NCBI GenBank assembly: GCA_021287065.1
Contig: JAJTBE010000038.1
Span: 1 to 48,601, forward strand
DNA: 48,601 bases
Direction of reading: 5' to 3'
From: Bacillota bacterium
Lineage (GTDB): Bacteria > Vulcanimicrobiota > JAJTBE01
Shown: piece after piece, positions 7,512-16,982 of the stretch
Numbering within the stretch: position 1 is the stretch's first letter
Layout of the letters: every line of letters starts with the position of its first letter
Notes under the pieces: model-generated
Database searches by the model: none
Told to the model about the DNA's origin: nothing
The model's input: the letters and a program-made list of their open reading frames with translations, nothing else
Program-made: the position numbers and the translations under genes

Positions 7512-9853
7512 TGAGCGGAACCAAAGTTGTCGGAGCAAGTGTTACAAGAACCGATGCTCTGGAGAAGGTTACCGGAGCTGCCAAATATACCGATGATGTG
7601 AAATTCGGACCGGGAATGCTTTATGCAAAACTTCTGCGCAGCCCTCATCCCCATGCAAAAATAGTAAAAATCGACACATCAAAGGCGGAAGCTCTGCCCG
7701 GAGTGAGAGCAGTAGCTACAGGACAGGAATTTAACAGTTACATAGGCCTTTATCTGCTGGACAGAACCCTTTATGCCTTCGATAAGGTCCGTTATGTGGG
7801 CGAACCTGTTGCCGGCGTGGCGGCGGACACCGAGGATATAGCGGAAGAAGCCTGCAAGCTCATCGAAGTTGAGTATGAGGAACTTCCCGCAGTTTTCGAT
7901 CCCGAATACGCCCTTGATCCCCAGGCTCCCATAATTCACGAAAAACTCGGCGAATACGAATATGCGCCTTTTATATTCCCTCAGGCAGGAACCAATATTT
8001 CCAACTACTTCAAAGTAAGAAAGGGCGATCCCGAAAACGCTTTTAAAGAATGTGCCTGCGTAATCGAGGAAGAATTTTATGTGCCCCATCTTCAGCACAC
8101 CCCCCTCGAACCCCATGTTGCAGTGGCAAAATATGATCATTCGGGATTCTGTACTCTCTGGACATCGTCCCAGTCGCCTTTTGCCCAGCGCAACCTTCTG
8201 GCTAAAGCTCTGAAAATGCCGTACAACAAGCTGCGGGTCATTGTACCCTACCTCGGAGGCGGTTTTGGATGTAAAGCCGGAGTGAGTATCGAAGCCTGTG
8301 TGATTCCCCTTGCAATGAAAGCTTCACCGAGACCTGTAAAACTGAGAATGACCAGAGAGGAAGAATTCTTCTGCACATTCGTAAGACAGGGCCTTAAAGC
8401 TAAAGTTAAAATCGGCGTCAATGACGAAGGCAAGATTCTTGCTATGGAAAACACCTACTACTGGGATGCAGGAGCATATACCGAATACGGCGTAAACATT
8501 ACAAGAGCCTCAGGTTATTCTTCCACTGGACCTTATAATGTTCCCAATGTGAAAGCTGATGCATACTGCTGCTACACAAACCATCCCGTGGGCGGTCCCA
8601 TGAGGGGATTCGGCATGCCTGAAATCCACTGGGCTATTGAACAGGTTATTGATATAATCTGCCGCAAAACCGGTATGGATCCTGTAGCTTTCAGGGCAAA
8701 AAATGCACTTCAGGGCGGAGATATTACTGTAACCGGCGGAGTTATGCACGATACGGGATTGCAGAAATGTATCCTCAAAGCTGCTGAAGATCTGGGCTGG
8801 GATAAACCCAAACACGAAGCAAAACCCGGAAAACGGGTGGGCAGGGGAATTGCTGCAATGTGGAAAGCTCCCGCTATGCCTCCGGATGCTTCATCAGGGG
8901 CAATTCTCAAGTTCAACGAGGATGCCACCGTAAACCTTCTGGTTTCCGGCATGGAACTGGGTCAGGGAACCCACACTGTAATGGCTCAGATAGCTGCGGA
9001 AGTTCTGGGAATTGCTTACGAAACAGTGAGAGTCCACACTCCCGACACCGATTATTCACCCTACGAATGGCAGACTGTTGCAAGCCGCCTTACATGGTCT
9101 ATGGGCAATGCGGTGAAGATGGCTGCGGAAGATGCCAGAACGCAGATACTTAAATTAGCTTCCGACCACTGGGACTGCGCCCCCGACAATCTTGATATTA
9201 TCGATGGCTATGTTATTCATAAAGGTGATCCTTCCAAAACCCAATCGCTGAAACACATGGTGATTTACGGACTTACCAACAAAGACGGCCTTCTTAAAGG
9301 CGGACCAATCATCGGAAGAGGCAACTTCATTCCTCCTGATGTTTCCGCACTTGATAAGGAAACGGGACAGGGTCCGAAATCAGTGGTTCACTTCACTACC
9401 GGCGCTCAGGCTGTGGAAATTGAAGTGGATGAGGAAACCGGCGTAATCGACATCAAAAAGGTTGCTTCGTGCTATGATGTGGGTAAGGCGATTAACCCTA
9501 TGAATGTTGTATGCCAGACAATCGGCGGAATATACATGGGTCTTTCCACAGGCTTGTTCGAGCAGCTTCAGCTCAGAAAAGGCAACCCGGCAAATAACAG
9601 CCTTGCTGATTATATAACGGCAACGGTAATGGATATGCCCGAAGAGATTTTCCCGTCATTTGTGGAAGTTCCTCAGGTTGACGGCCCCTTCGGTGCAAGA
9701 GGAGTAGGCGAACACACAATGGTTCCCACCGCTCCCGCCCTTGCCAACGCTGTTTATGACGCCCTCGGAGTGAGAATAAAGAGTATGCCGGTTACAGCGG
9801 AAAAAATACTCTGCGAACTCAAAGTGCAGAGACTGGAAAGCCAGACTGTATAA
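7511..9853 (+). CDS. Molybdopterin-binding subunit, xanthine dehydrogenase family
   Basis: This is the 780-residue catalytic subunit. Visible signatures are GGGFG (249-253), PMRGFGMPE, ELGQGTHTV and the GVGE loop with the presumed catalytic base E734. The CoxL form-I motif AYxCSFR is absent, so it is an aromatic/purine hydroxylase type rather than CO dehydrogenase. Such enzymes hydroxylate heterocycles or aldehydes with molybdopterin cytosine dinucleotide. GGAGGG precedes the ATG. It completes an FAD, Fe-S, Mo operon ended by a strong terminator. No maturation factor (XdhC-, MocA- or CoxD-like) is next to it. Whether the substrate is a purine cannot be read from the sequence. Confidence 0.95.
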   Translation: MSGTKVVGASVTRTDALEKVTGAAKYTDDVKFGPGMLYAKLLRSPHPHAKIVKIDTSKAEALPGVRAVATGQEFNSYIGLYLLDRTLYAFDKVRYVGEPVAGVAADTEDIAEEACKLIEVEYEELPAVFDPEYALDPQAPIIHEKLGEYEYAPFIFPQAGTNISNYFKVRKGDPENAFKECACVIEEEFYVPHLQHTPLEPHVAVAKYDHSGFCTLWTSSQSPFAQRNLLAKALKMPYNKLRVIVPYLGGGFGCKAGVSIEACVIPLAMKASPRPVKLRMTREEEFFCTFVRQGLKAKVKIGVNDEGKILAMENTYYWDAGAYTEYGVNITRASGYSSTGPYNVPNVKADAYCCYTNHPVGGPMRGFGMPEIHWAIEQVIDIICRKTGMDPVAFRAKNALQGGDITVTGGVMHDTGLQKCILKAAEDLGWDKPKHEAKPGKRVGRGIAAMWKAPAMPPDASSGAILKFNEDATVNLLVSGMELGQGTHTVMAQIAAEVLGIAYETVRVHTPDTDYSPYEWQTVASRLTWSMGNAVKMAAEDARTQILKLASDHWDCAPDNLDIIDGYVIHKGDPSKTQSLKHMVIYGLTNKDGLLKGGPIIGRGNFIPPDVSALDKETGQGPKSVVHFTTGAQAVEIEVDEETGVIDIKKVASCYDVGKAINPMNVVCQTIGGIYMGLSTGLFEQLQLRKGNPANNSLADYITATVMDMPEEIFPSFVEVPQVDGPFGARGVGEHTMVPTAPALANAVYDALGVRIKSMPVTAEKILCELKVQRLESQTV

Positions 9854-9900
9854 CCGGATTTTACGGTAAAACAATAATAAGAACAGAACACCTGAAAAAC

Positions 9901-9932
9901 AACAGGCAGGCGGATAAGCCTGCCTGTTTGTA
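9901..9932 (+). terminator. Rho-independent terminator of the molybdenum hydroxylase operon
   Basis: AACAGGCAGGC (9901-9911) pairs perfectly with GCCTGCCTGTT (9918-9928) around GGATAA and is followed by a T-rich stretch. It lies 47 bp after the operon's last stop. Confidence 0.88.
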
Positions 9933-9959
9933 TTATTGCCGGAAATGTTGGTTCCGGGG

Positions 9960-10080
9960 CAATGCCGTTGAATTAATGAAAATTACTCAAACCTACAGCC
10001 CAATAATCCTGTTTTTCAAGGGAGGAGGTTCGGAGGAGACCTCGCTTTTCCAAAAAAGCGTGGTCTCCTCTGATGGTCCC
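9960..10080 (+). repeat. Dispersed intergenic element, left half only (E3a)
   Basis: The copy begins CAATGCCGTTGAATTA and includes the first T-rich hairpin, then stops before the second. It is followed within 8 bp by another copy in the same orientation. Confidence 0.8.
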
Positions 10081-10087
10081 TAACCCT

Positions 10088-10362
10088 AATGCCACTGAAT
10101 TAGTAAAAATCCACTCCAATCCACCCAGCCCAATACACTTGTTTTTCAAGGAGGGAGGTTCGGAGGGCAACCTCGCTTTTTTAAAAAAGCGTGGTTCCCT
10201 CTGACGGTCCCCAAACTCCCGGTCGGTCCTACCCTCTGGTCGGTCCCCCGATTCAAAAGTTTTGGGAAGGAGGTCCGGAGGAAACTTTTTTCAAAAAGTT
10301 TTCTCCGGGAGCTGGGCAAACGGTTACAATTCCCGTGAGCGTTCGGACAAATTTATGCCTTT
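10088..10362 (+). repeat. Dispersed intergenic element, near-complete tandem copy (E3b)
   Basis: This is the second direct copy after E3a, starting AATGCCACTGAATTA. It contains both hairpins and the AAGGAGGT motif. The right end is degraded: the usual CTTAATTCATGGGCATTG is no longer recognisable after ATTTATGCCTTT. Confidence 0.8.
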
Positions 10363-10415
10363 ATTTGGTTGAATTGTATTTTTCGTTGAGATGTCTCGTC
10401 TATAATTCTTTTTTT

Positions 10416-10449
10416 GGGAAACCCGCTTTTTAAAAAAAGCTCGTTTCCC
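10416..10449. repeat. Hairpin at the edge of 80-bp repeat D2
   Basis: GGGAAAC (10416-10422) pairs with GTTTCCC (10443-10449), with an inner CGCTTTTT/AAAAAAAGC stem. It has the same design as the hairpins inside the dispersed element and leads straight into the 80-bp repeat. Confidence 0.6.
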
Positions 10450-10520
10450 AAACCCTTCCGGCAAAAACTTTCAGTGCATCATTTTTCCGCTCTCTTTAAT
10501 TTTGCTTTGTGCATATCGAC
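10441..10520 (-). repeat. 80-bp repeat, inverted copy D2
   Basis: The reverse complement of this stretch matches 144-223 over its whole length with only a few changes. It sits between the dispersed element and a GC-rich repeat. Confidence 0.8.
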
Positions 10521-10539
10521 ACAAACTTCACTCGATATA

Positions 10540-10772
10540 GGAATTCCTGTAGGGGAGAGCCAATGTGCTCTCCCGCAACAACCTCCCGCCAACCGCCAGC
10601 AACCCAATAACCACAAACCCGACCAACCACTGCCGGATCGCAGGCGTCTCGCCTGTCCCCCGGTCTCAAAACCGACCGCCAACCGCCAGCTAACCTCATA
10701 ACGACAAGCTTGGCAAACGATCGTAAGAGGGGTTTGCGCCCACGACGCGAACCGGCAGGTTCGCCCACATTG
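10540..10772 (-). repeat. GC-rich repeat family, inverted copy B1
   Basis: Read on the minus strand, this region aligns with 33545-33690 (GACGCCTGCGATnCGGCAG, then GATTGCTGGCGGTTGG-like DNA, then GCnCATTGGCTCT). It also aligns with 29421-29575 (CTACGATCGTTGGCCAAGCT-like DNA). It is much richer in GC than the surrounding genes. Reading frames through it are not credible genes. Confidence 0.75.
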
Positions 10773-10917
10773 GACACCTACGCCGGAAAATCCCTGAAAG
10801 ACTGGACCCCCGCCATTAGCTCCTCATTACCATAATTCAGTTTTTAGTGGAGACAGATTTGTTTTCGAACCCCGCAGTTGTCAGGAATTTTCCATTCGGA
10901 GATTGCGGAGAGCATGC

Positions 10918-11160
10918 GAGGTTGTTTAACCGGTGGGACAGGCGGGGACGCCTGCGATCCGGCAGTCGCTGGCGGTTTATTGCCATTATTGGGATTCCTT
11001 ACGATTGGAGATAATTGCAGGTGGGAAAGCGCGCATAGGGTCCTCCCCTACTGTTGGCAGGGGTTTGCCGCATTCATGGGGGAAGGGAAGCAGGTTTCGC
11101 CGCGGGTGGACCTGCGGGTCAGCGTCGGGCTGTTTCTGGCGGGTGCATTGGTTTTGGGGG
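10918..11160 (+). repeat. GC-rich repeat family, divergent copy B2
   Basis: It shares GGACGCCTGCGATCCGGCAG and the GGACCTGCGGGTC/GCGTCGG block with the other GC-rich copies, but the middle is rearranged. It ends next to the stop of the ABC permease gene. With the neighbouring repeats it makes 9854-11162 a 1.3-kb gene-free region. Confidence 0.6.
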
Positions 11161-11162
11161 GA

Positions 11163-11957
11163 TTAACCCGAAATATCCCTCTGTCTGAATACAAGGGATG
11201 AAATTATAAACATCACAACGCCGATAGCAAGCAGGAATATACAGTTTTTCTGGTTGTAGCTTCCCCAGTAGAAGAGGTGTTCTGTGTTGAAAAATCTGAA
11301 TAGGGTGAAATCCCTGACCACAGCCCATTTTTCTGAAAAAGCTCCGAGGAAAAAGGACAGGTAGCTCAGGAAAAAATAGAGCATACTTGCAATAGCAGCT
11401 TTTTTCTGTTCAGTGAAAATAACCGACATAAATAAGCCGAAGCCTGAGAGGGCGAAGAAAAAGCAGAATCCGTTAAAAAGCGCCTGATTGATAAATTTCA
11501 CATTGTAGGGCATGTGCAGCACGCCATGTTTTATACCGGCATAAAACCCAAGCCAGGAAAACAGACATACGATTATGAGATAAAAGACATAGGCTGCATA
11601 TTTCTGCGAAATTACCCCAAACCTGCTTACGGGGTGGGCAAGAACCAGAGGAAGGGTTTTCTTTTCCAGTTCTTTCGAAATCAAGCTTGCGGATACCAGC
11701 GATACGAAAATTCCCGATATTATTATCCAGCATACCGAAGTTATTACATGCAGATATCCGCCGAAGATGTTCATAACAAGAAATGATGAAGCCATCTTTT
11801 TCAGAGGCTCAGGCACTTTGTCCATAAATGATGAGAAATCAAGATTTCTGGCTACGGCAAATTCCTGAATTATCAGGTATATGGATGCACATAATACGAT
11901 ACAGAATATCAGAGTGATTAAAAAATCCTCTTTCAGTGTTTTTCTGAAGATATGCAT
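11163..11957 (-). CDS. ABC-2 type transporter permease
   Basis: This 264-residue protein has about six hydrophobic helices. The cytoplasmic segment SKELEKKTLPLVLAHPVSR is typical of ABC-2 permeases (NosY/YhaP-like), where the protein contacts its ATPase. No ATP-binding subunit lies in the window, so the partner must be elsewhere. The start overlaps the end of the LpxB-like gene by 25 bp, so it is probably co-translated with that gene and smc. The stop lies at the edge of GC-rich repeat DNA. The exported substrate is unknown. Confidence 0.85.
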   Translation of the reverse strand: MHIFRKTLKEDFLITLIFCIVLCASIYLIIQEFAVARNLDFSSFMDKVPEPLKKMASSFLVMNIFGGYLHVITSVCWIIISGIFVSLVSASLISKELEKKTLPLVLAHPVSRFGVISQKYAAYVFYLIIVCLFSWLGFYAGIKHGVLHMPYNVKFINQALFNGFCFFFALSGFGLFMSVIFTEQKKAAIASMLYFFLSYLSFFLGAFSEKWAVVRDFTLFRFFNTEHLFYWGSYNQKNCIFLLAIGVVMFIISSLVFRQRDISG

Positions 11958-13159
11958 TTTGCACTCTCAATTAATTTTCTTACGATTTTTTCAGCGGATC
12001 CCCGGTGGGAAGAATATATGGAATTAAGATCTTCCCTGATTTTATCCCTTTTATCTTTATTCTCAAGAAATGGAAGAATTCTTGCAAAAATTTTATCAGG
12101 ATCCACAACATCAAGCATCTCAGGTATAACTTCCCTGCCAGCTCTTAGATTGGGCTGAGAAAGAAGGTGATTACCCTTGCCCGCAATATACAGCATTATT
12201 TTGGCTTTGATAGGCTTGCCGATAAGAGGCAGGTGGTCGAGAAGGCCGATTAAGCCCACAAAGGGAATAAGTTCAGGCCTGTTAAGGGGAAGAATACTCA
12301 GACAGGGCGTGCCGAGCGCTCCAGCTTCTCCTGTGGTTGTGCCCGGAATTGTTATAATAAAATCGCTTGCCTTCATAACACCATGGCTCTGGAATGTTAT
12401 TCCTATTTCCACGCCTTTGTCTGTAACAAGTGTGCTGTCGTCTTTTAGCGAAACCCCTGTGCCTCCGGCTTTTTCATCGGGCTGAAGCGGGAACGAACCG
12501 AAAAACTTTTCCCTGTCGATAAAGGGTGATACAGGCATGTAAAACTTTGTTCCGGGAAATCTTTCCTTTATCTTTTCTCCAACTCCTGCAAATAAGGGAA
12601 GGAGGGAAAATGCCTCCCTGAAACGGGATCCCGGCATTATAGCAATGGTCAGTTCTTTTCCCTTTTCCACCGGAGCGCAGTCTTCAGCTCTGTAGTTGAC
12701 TGCATCGGCAAGAATTTCACCAACTATATGAATTTTTTCTTCTGCAATTCCCCTGCCCAGAAGAAGCTGGCGGTTTTTCTCATCCCTTGCAAAATATCCC
12801 GCAAGGAGGTTGTCCCATTTTTTCTGCGCCCATTCGTAAATAAAAACAGGCAGTTTGAATTTTGCCGCAAACATAGCCGGGAAGAAAAGGTCTCCACCAA
12901 GATGAAGAATCGCTGATTTCTCTTCAAAAATATCCCGTTTGCCTTTCCATAGGGTTGAAAGGGTCTGTTTCACGGGAAAAACCCTGTCGATGCCGGGGAG
13001 GCTCCGGGCTACCTCAAGCTCCCTGCCTGAAGAAAAATTGCAGGGCAGCAGCATCATTGTGGTTTTAATTTCAGGATCCTGTTTTTTAATCTCCCGTATA
13101 ATGGGATAGGACCATCCTGCTATTTCACCAGGGCTGTTTGCTATTATTAAAATCTCCAT
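11933..13159 (-). CDS. LpxB-like glycosyltransferase (lipid-A-disaccharide synthase related)
   Basis: This 408-residue protein has a GT-B-like layout. The N-terminal half opens with EILIIANSPGEIAGWSYP, the LpxB-type start. The second half has the nucleotide-sugar-binding segment IMPGSRFREA and the donor-site loop TTTGEAGALGTP. These features match the lipid-A-disaccharide synthase-related family found in cyanobacteria and plants rather than classical LpxB. A role in glycolipid synthesis is inferred. Its ATG lies 1 bp after the smc stop, and the permease frame overlaps its end, so the three genes form one tight operon. No other lipid A genes are in view. Confidence 0.82.
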   Translation of the reverse strand: MEILIIANSPGEIAGWSYPIIREIKKQDPEIKTTMMLLPCNFSSGRELEVARSLPGIDRVFPVKQTLSTLWKGKRDIFEEKSAILHLGGDLFFPAMFAAKFKLPVFIYEWAQKKWDNLLAGYFARDEKNRQLLLGRGIAEEKIHIVGEILADAVNYRAEDCAPVEKGKELTIAIMPGSRFREAFSLLPLFAGVGEKIKERFPGTKFYMPVSPFIDREKFFGSFPLQPDEKAGGTGVSLKDDSTLVTDKGVEIGITFQSHGVMKASDFIITIPGTTTGEAGALGTPCLSILPLNRPELIPFVGLIGLLDHLPLIGKPIKAKIMLYIAGKGNHLLSQPNLRAGREVIPEMLDVVDPDKIFARILPFLENKDKRDKIREDLNSIYSSHRGSAEKIVRKLIESAKCISSEKH

Positions 13160-13160
13160 C

Positions 13161-16100
13161 TCAGGCTACAACTCCCTGAAGTTTGGCGGCTACCAGCTTT
13201 GATATGCCAAGTTCTTCCATAGTTACGCCAAACATTACATCACCGGCTTCCATAACCTTGCGGTTGTGGGTGATCACCACAAACTGGCTTCCTGCGGAGA
13301 ATTCCCTGATGAGGTTTCCGATTTTTTCCACATTTGATTCGTCAAGAGGAGCGTCAAGCTCGTCAAGGATAACAAATGGGCTTGGTTTTATGGAAAGCAG
13401 TGCAAACAGGAATGTTACCGCCGTCAGTGATTTTTCACCGCTTGAAAGCAAGCTTATGCTCGAAGGTCTTTTTCCCGGAGGCTGTACGGTTATATCAATA
13501 CCCGATTCCAGTTTGTTTTCAGGGTCAGAAAACGAAACACCGGCTTTACCTCCGCCGAAAATCTTTCTGAAGTTCTCATCAAATATACCGTCAAGCTTTT
13601 CTATGGTTTCCTCAAGGGCTTTCAGGCTCGCTGCGTCCATTTCCTTGATTATGTTGCGGAGTTTTGCGGAAGACTCAAGAAGATCATCAACCTGCGTCTT
13701 GAGTTCGTTATATCTGGTTGTATGCTGGTTGAATTCATCTTCTGCAGAGAAATTAACTCCCTCCACAGTCTGGAGCTTCTCTCTGGTTTTATCGATAACA
13801 AGCTGGAGCCTGTCATCATCGGCGTCGTATTTCTGGGCTGCTTCCCTTGTTTCTTTGAGGAATTGCCGCAGATTCTCGTTGAAATAGCCTCTTCTGGCAT
13901 CGATTTCAATTTTTTTGATTTTCAGTTCGTTAAGCTGCTCGTCGAGGGAAAGCTTTTTCTGACGCTCGGAAGCAAGTTTGCCTCTGAGTTCCTCTACGGA
14001 ATTATCCAGCTCCGACATTTTTTTCCGGGATGATTCAAGGGCAATCTTTAAACCCTTGAGTTTAAGATTAAGAATGGACTGCCTGTTTCTTATATCAATC
14101 TGTTCTTCCCTGAGATCTTCAATCCCCTTATGCCTTGCGTCTATTCTTTCCCTGACATTCTGAATATCGGAATCGGTCTGATCAATCTGGTTTCTGTCCC
14201 CTTCGATTCTTGAACGGAGAGTCATTGATTTTCTTCTGGATTCCTCCAGTTTTGCTGACGCCTGTTCAAGGGCTTTTCTGGCATTTTCAATATCAGCAAG
14301 CTGACCCTTGTAGCTCTTTTCGCTTTCCGCTATACCGGCTTCGAGAGTTTTGTATGCTTCCTCGAGGGTTTTCAGGGTATCTTTCAGCCTGTCCATACCT
14401 TCGGTGTGGCGGTCGATTTTCTCTTTCAGCTTCAGTTCGTCATTTTCAATACGGGTCAATTCCGACTGGGCTGTTTCCCGCAGACGCTGAAGAACCTGAA
14501 CCTGCCCTGAAATATTACGGAGTTCCCTTTCCGATTGTTCAACCTTTGCTGTGAGGGCTTTCTTTTCGGATTCAAGAGAAGCGGAGGATTCACGCATTTT
14601 GGTGATGCTTCCGGAAAGCCTTTCGAAATCTTTGCTTTTGTCGGCAAACTGGGTTTCCAGTTCCTTTTTCTTCCTCTGCCTTGATAAAAGCTGGCTTCTG
14701 TCCTGACGGAATTTGCCTCCGGTTACGGCTCCGCTGAATTCAAGAACATCACCTTCCAGAGTTACCATTTTGGGAATAGGTTTTCTGTCTCTTTTCAGTC
14801 TTTCGTAAATGGCGTAGGCGCAGTCCAGATCCTTTACAACAAGGGTTTTTCCGCAGATTACATCCACAATGTCCCTGTAAAGATCCTCGCAGGAAACAAG
14901 GTCCCTCGCCCAGCCGATTATACCGTTGAGTCCCGCAGGCATTGCGCCGGGATGGGAACCGGATCTGTCCATATCCAGAGGGAAGAATGTAAGCCTTCCT
15001 GCTCTCTCCCTTTTCAGATAATCCACGCAAACATTTGCATCGTGTCTTGTGTTGGTGATAATGGACTGAAAATGGCCTCCGAGAGTAATATCGATTGCTG
15101 TTTCATACTGTTCATCCACAGTAATGACTGTGTGAACCGGTGTGAGATCGGGAAGCCTGTCTTTGTTTTTCATAACGAATCTGAAAGCTTCGGAAAATCC
15201 CCGGAAATCCTCTTCTTCCCTTGCCATAACCGAAAGCTCGGATTTAATGGCAAGGAGGGACTCTTTCAGCTCCCTGAATCGTTTTTCTGATCTTGAAAGA
15301 TTTTCGCCGTTTTTGGAAATATTTTCCACTATGTTTGTCAGCTCATCCGCGCTTATATCCCGATTGGCTTTCAACTGATTCAGGCTTGACTGCCAGGTGG
15401 AAATTTTCTCATCGGACTGATCAAGCTCTTCCATAATGGTGAGGGCTTTTTTCTCGTTTTCATTTTTCTGAATCTTTGCGTTATTCAGCCCCTCAGCTTC
15501 GTGCTTATAACGAAGTCTGGCTATCTCCAGTTCTTCCCTTGCTCTGGAAAGTTTGATTTTTTCCTCGTCAATGGACTGCCTGATTGAAGCAAAAGAAGTT
15601 TCCTCGGTTTCGAGAGCCTGTTTTTTCTCTTCCCTCTCGTCCTCAAGGTTTTTGATATTTTTTTCCGCTTCGTCCAGTTCTGCGGAATTGTCTTCCACTC
15701 TTTTCGCCGTCTCCAGCTTTCTGGCTTCCAGTTTGGTTTTATTGATTTCCAGATCTTTTATGGCAGCTTCGCCCTGACGGATTTTTTCTGCGGAAACATC
15801 AAGAGCGGTTCTTATTTCATTCTCTTCAATACTGTGTTTCGAAAGCTCCTCCCTTTCCCTTTCCAGTTGTTCTGCAGAGTGCTTTCTTTCTTTTTCAACG
15901 GAATCGAGCTGAAACTGAATCTTGCCGGTTTCCCTGTCCTGATTCGAACGGGCTTCATCTATTGCCTTGAGTTTGCGGTCAAAATCCTTTTCCTGTTCGT
16001 CAAGGGAGCGCACATTTACAAGCACATTGCGGCATTCGAGAAGGGAGAGCTTCTCTTTGATTTTTTTGTATCTTTCGAGTTTTGCAAGCTGCTTTCTGGC

Positions 16101-16712
16101 AGATTCGGCCTGATTGGCAACTTCCTGAAGAATATCATTGAGACGGGCAACATTGTCCCGTGTTGAAGCTAACTTCTGGAGGGTTTCCTTTTTGCGGATC
16201 TGGTATTTGTTGATACCGGCGGTTTCTTCAAGGATGGATCTTCTGTCCTCTGAATTCGGACTTAAAACCTGTTCCACTTCTCTTGCGGACAGAACAAAAA
16301 GAGCGCCCTGGCCTATACCTGTGTCTGCGATAGCTTCCTGAATATCTTTGAGCCTTGAAACCCTGCCGTTGAGAAGATACTGCCCTGCTCCGTCCCTGTA
16401 GAGGCGGCGGGTTATTTCAACTTCCGGTTTGTCTATGGGAAATCTTTTGTCGGAATTATCGAGTAGAATAGAAACAGAAGCCATCCCGGAGGGCTTTCTT
16501 TTGCCCGTTCCCGCAAAGATGACCTCATCCATCTGCTTGCTTCTCAGAATAGTGGTCTTCTGTTCTCCCAGAACCCACCGGATCGAATCGAGAATGTTAC
16601 TCTTACCGCAGCCGTTGGGACCTACCACAGTGTTGATACCCGGTGAGAAATTCAGAACCGTTCTGTCTGCAAATGATTTAAAACCTGACAATTCCAGTTT
16701 CTTTAAATACAA
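13161..16712 (-). CDS. smc: Chromosome segregation protein SMC
   Basis: This is a full-length 1183-residue SMC. The Walker A motif GPNGCGKSN is at 31-39. Long coiled coils flank a central hinge (about 510-680). The ABC signature LSSGEKSLTA is followed by the Walker B region VILDELDAPLD near the C-terminus. SMC forms the condensin that organises and segregates the chromosome with ScpA and ScpB, which are not in this window. The chosen start is a TTG, giving the conserved beginning MYLKKLELSGFKSFAD; a modest AGG lies upstream. It heads the operon with the LpxB-like and permease genes. Confidence 0.97.
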   Translation of the reverse strand: MYLKKLELSGFKSFADRTVLNFSPGINTVVGPNGCGKSNILDSIRWVLGEQKTTILRSKQMDEVIFAGTGKRKPSGMASVSILLDNSDKRFPIDKPEVEITRRLYRDGAGQYLLNGRVSRLKDIQEAIADTGIGQGALFVLSAREVEQVLSPNSEDRRSILEETAGINKYQIRKKETLQKLASTRDNVARLNDILQEVANQAESARKQLAKLERYKKIKEKLSLLECRNVLVNVRSLDEQEKDFDRKLKAIDEARSNQDRETGKIQFQLDSVEKERKHSAEQLEREREELSKHSIEENEIRTALDVSAEKIRQGEAAIKDLEINKTKLEARKLETAKRVEDNSAELDEAEKNIKNLEDEREEKKQALETEETSFASIRQSIDEEKIKLSRAREELEIARLRYKHEAEGLNNAKIQKNENEKKALTIMEELDQSDEKISTWQSSLNQLKANRDISADELTNIVENISKNGENLSRSEKRFRELKESLLAIKSELSVMAREEEDFRGFSEAFRFVMKNKDRLPDLTPVHTVITVDEQYETAIDITLGGHFQSIITNTRHDANVCVDYLKRERAGRLTFFPLDMDRSGSHPGAMPAGLNGIIGWARDLVSCEDLYRDIVDVICGKTLVVKDLDCAYAIYERLKRDRKPIPKMVTLEGDVLEFSGAVTGGKFRQDRSQLLSRQRKKKELETQFADKSKDFERLSGSITKMRESSASLESEKKALTAKVEQSERELRNISGQVQVLQRLRETAQSELTRIENDELKLKEKIDRHTEGMDRLKDTLKTLEEAYKTLEAGIAESEKSYKGQLADIENARKALEQASAKLEESRRKSMTLRSRIEGDRNQIDQTDSDIQNVRERIDARHKGIEDLREEQIDIRNRQSILNLKLKGLKIALESSRKKMSELDNSVEELRGKLASERQKKLSLDEQLNELKIKKIEIDARRGYFNENLRQFLKETREAAQKYDADDDRLQLVIDKTREKLQTVEGVNFSAEDEFNQHTTRYNELKTQVDDLLESSAKLRNIIKEMDAASLKALEETIEKLDGIFDENFRKIFGGGKAGVSFSDPENKLESGIDITVQPPGKRPSSISLLSSGEKSLTAVTFLFALLSIKPSPFVILDELDAPLDESNVEKIGNLIREFSAGSQFVVITHNRKVMEAGDVMFGVTMEELGISKLVAAKLQGVVA

Positions 16713-16982
16713 CTAAAAACCTGACCCTGTAAAGACAAAGTTAATTATTATGATTATTGCCCTGAAACAGCCAAAGATCCTTTATTTACACAAGTGAGTT
16801 TTCAGGTTGTTTTCCGCAGAACCGATTTTTCCATTATCATGTTTTTCAGCACCTTTTACAGGAAGGAAAACAGCGGATGCCGTCAAATTCCGATTGAGGA
16901 TAATCTGCGTATGTATGCGGATCCTGACGGATAATTCCGTTTTTCCAATACAGCTTTAAATATTTCTCAACTCGGAGACATT
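16713..16982. other. Divergent intergenic region between smc and the BMC vertex genes
   Basis: This 270-bp region must hold promoters for both directions. I see no confident -35/-10 pair, repeat copy or structured RNA. It is free of the dispersed elements found in most other gaps. Confidence 0.3.

Noticed and set aside
7511-9853. Aerobic CO dehydrogenase large subunit
   Set aside because: The CoxL active-site motif AYxCSFR is missing; the sequence shows the hydroxylase-type PMRGFG motif instead.
10878-11201. 107-codon plus-strand frame
   Set aside because: It lies in the GC-rich repeat and has no recognisable family or ribosome binding site; it also runs into the permease gene on the other strand.
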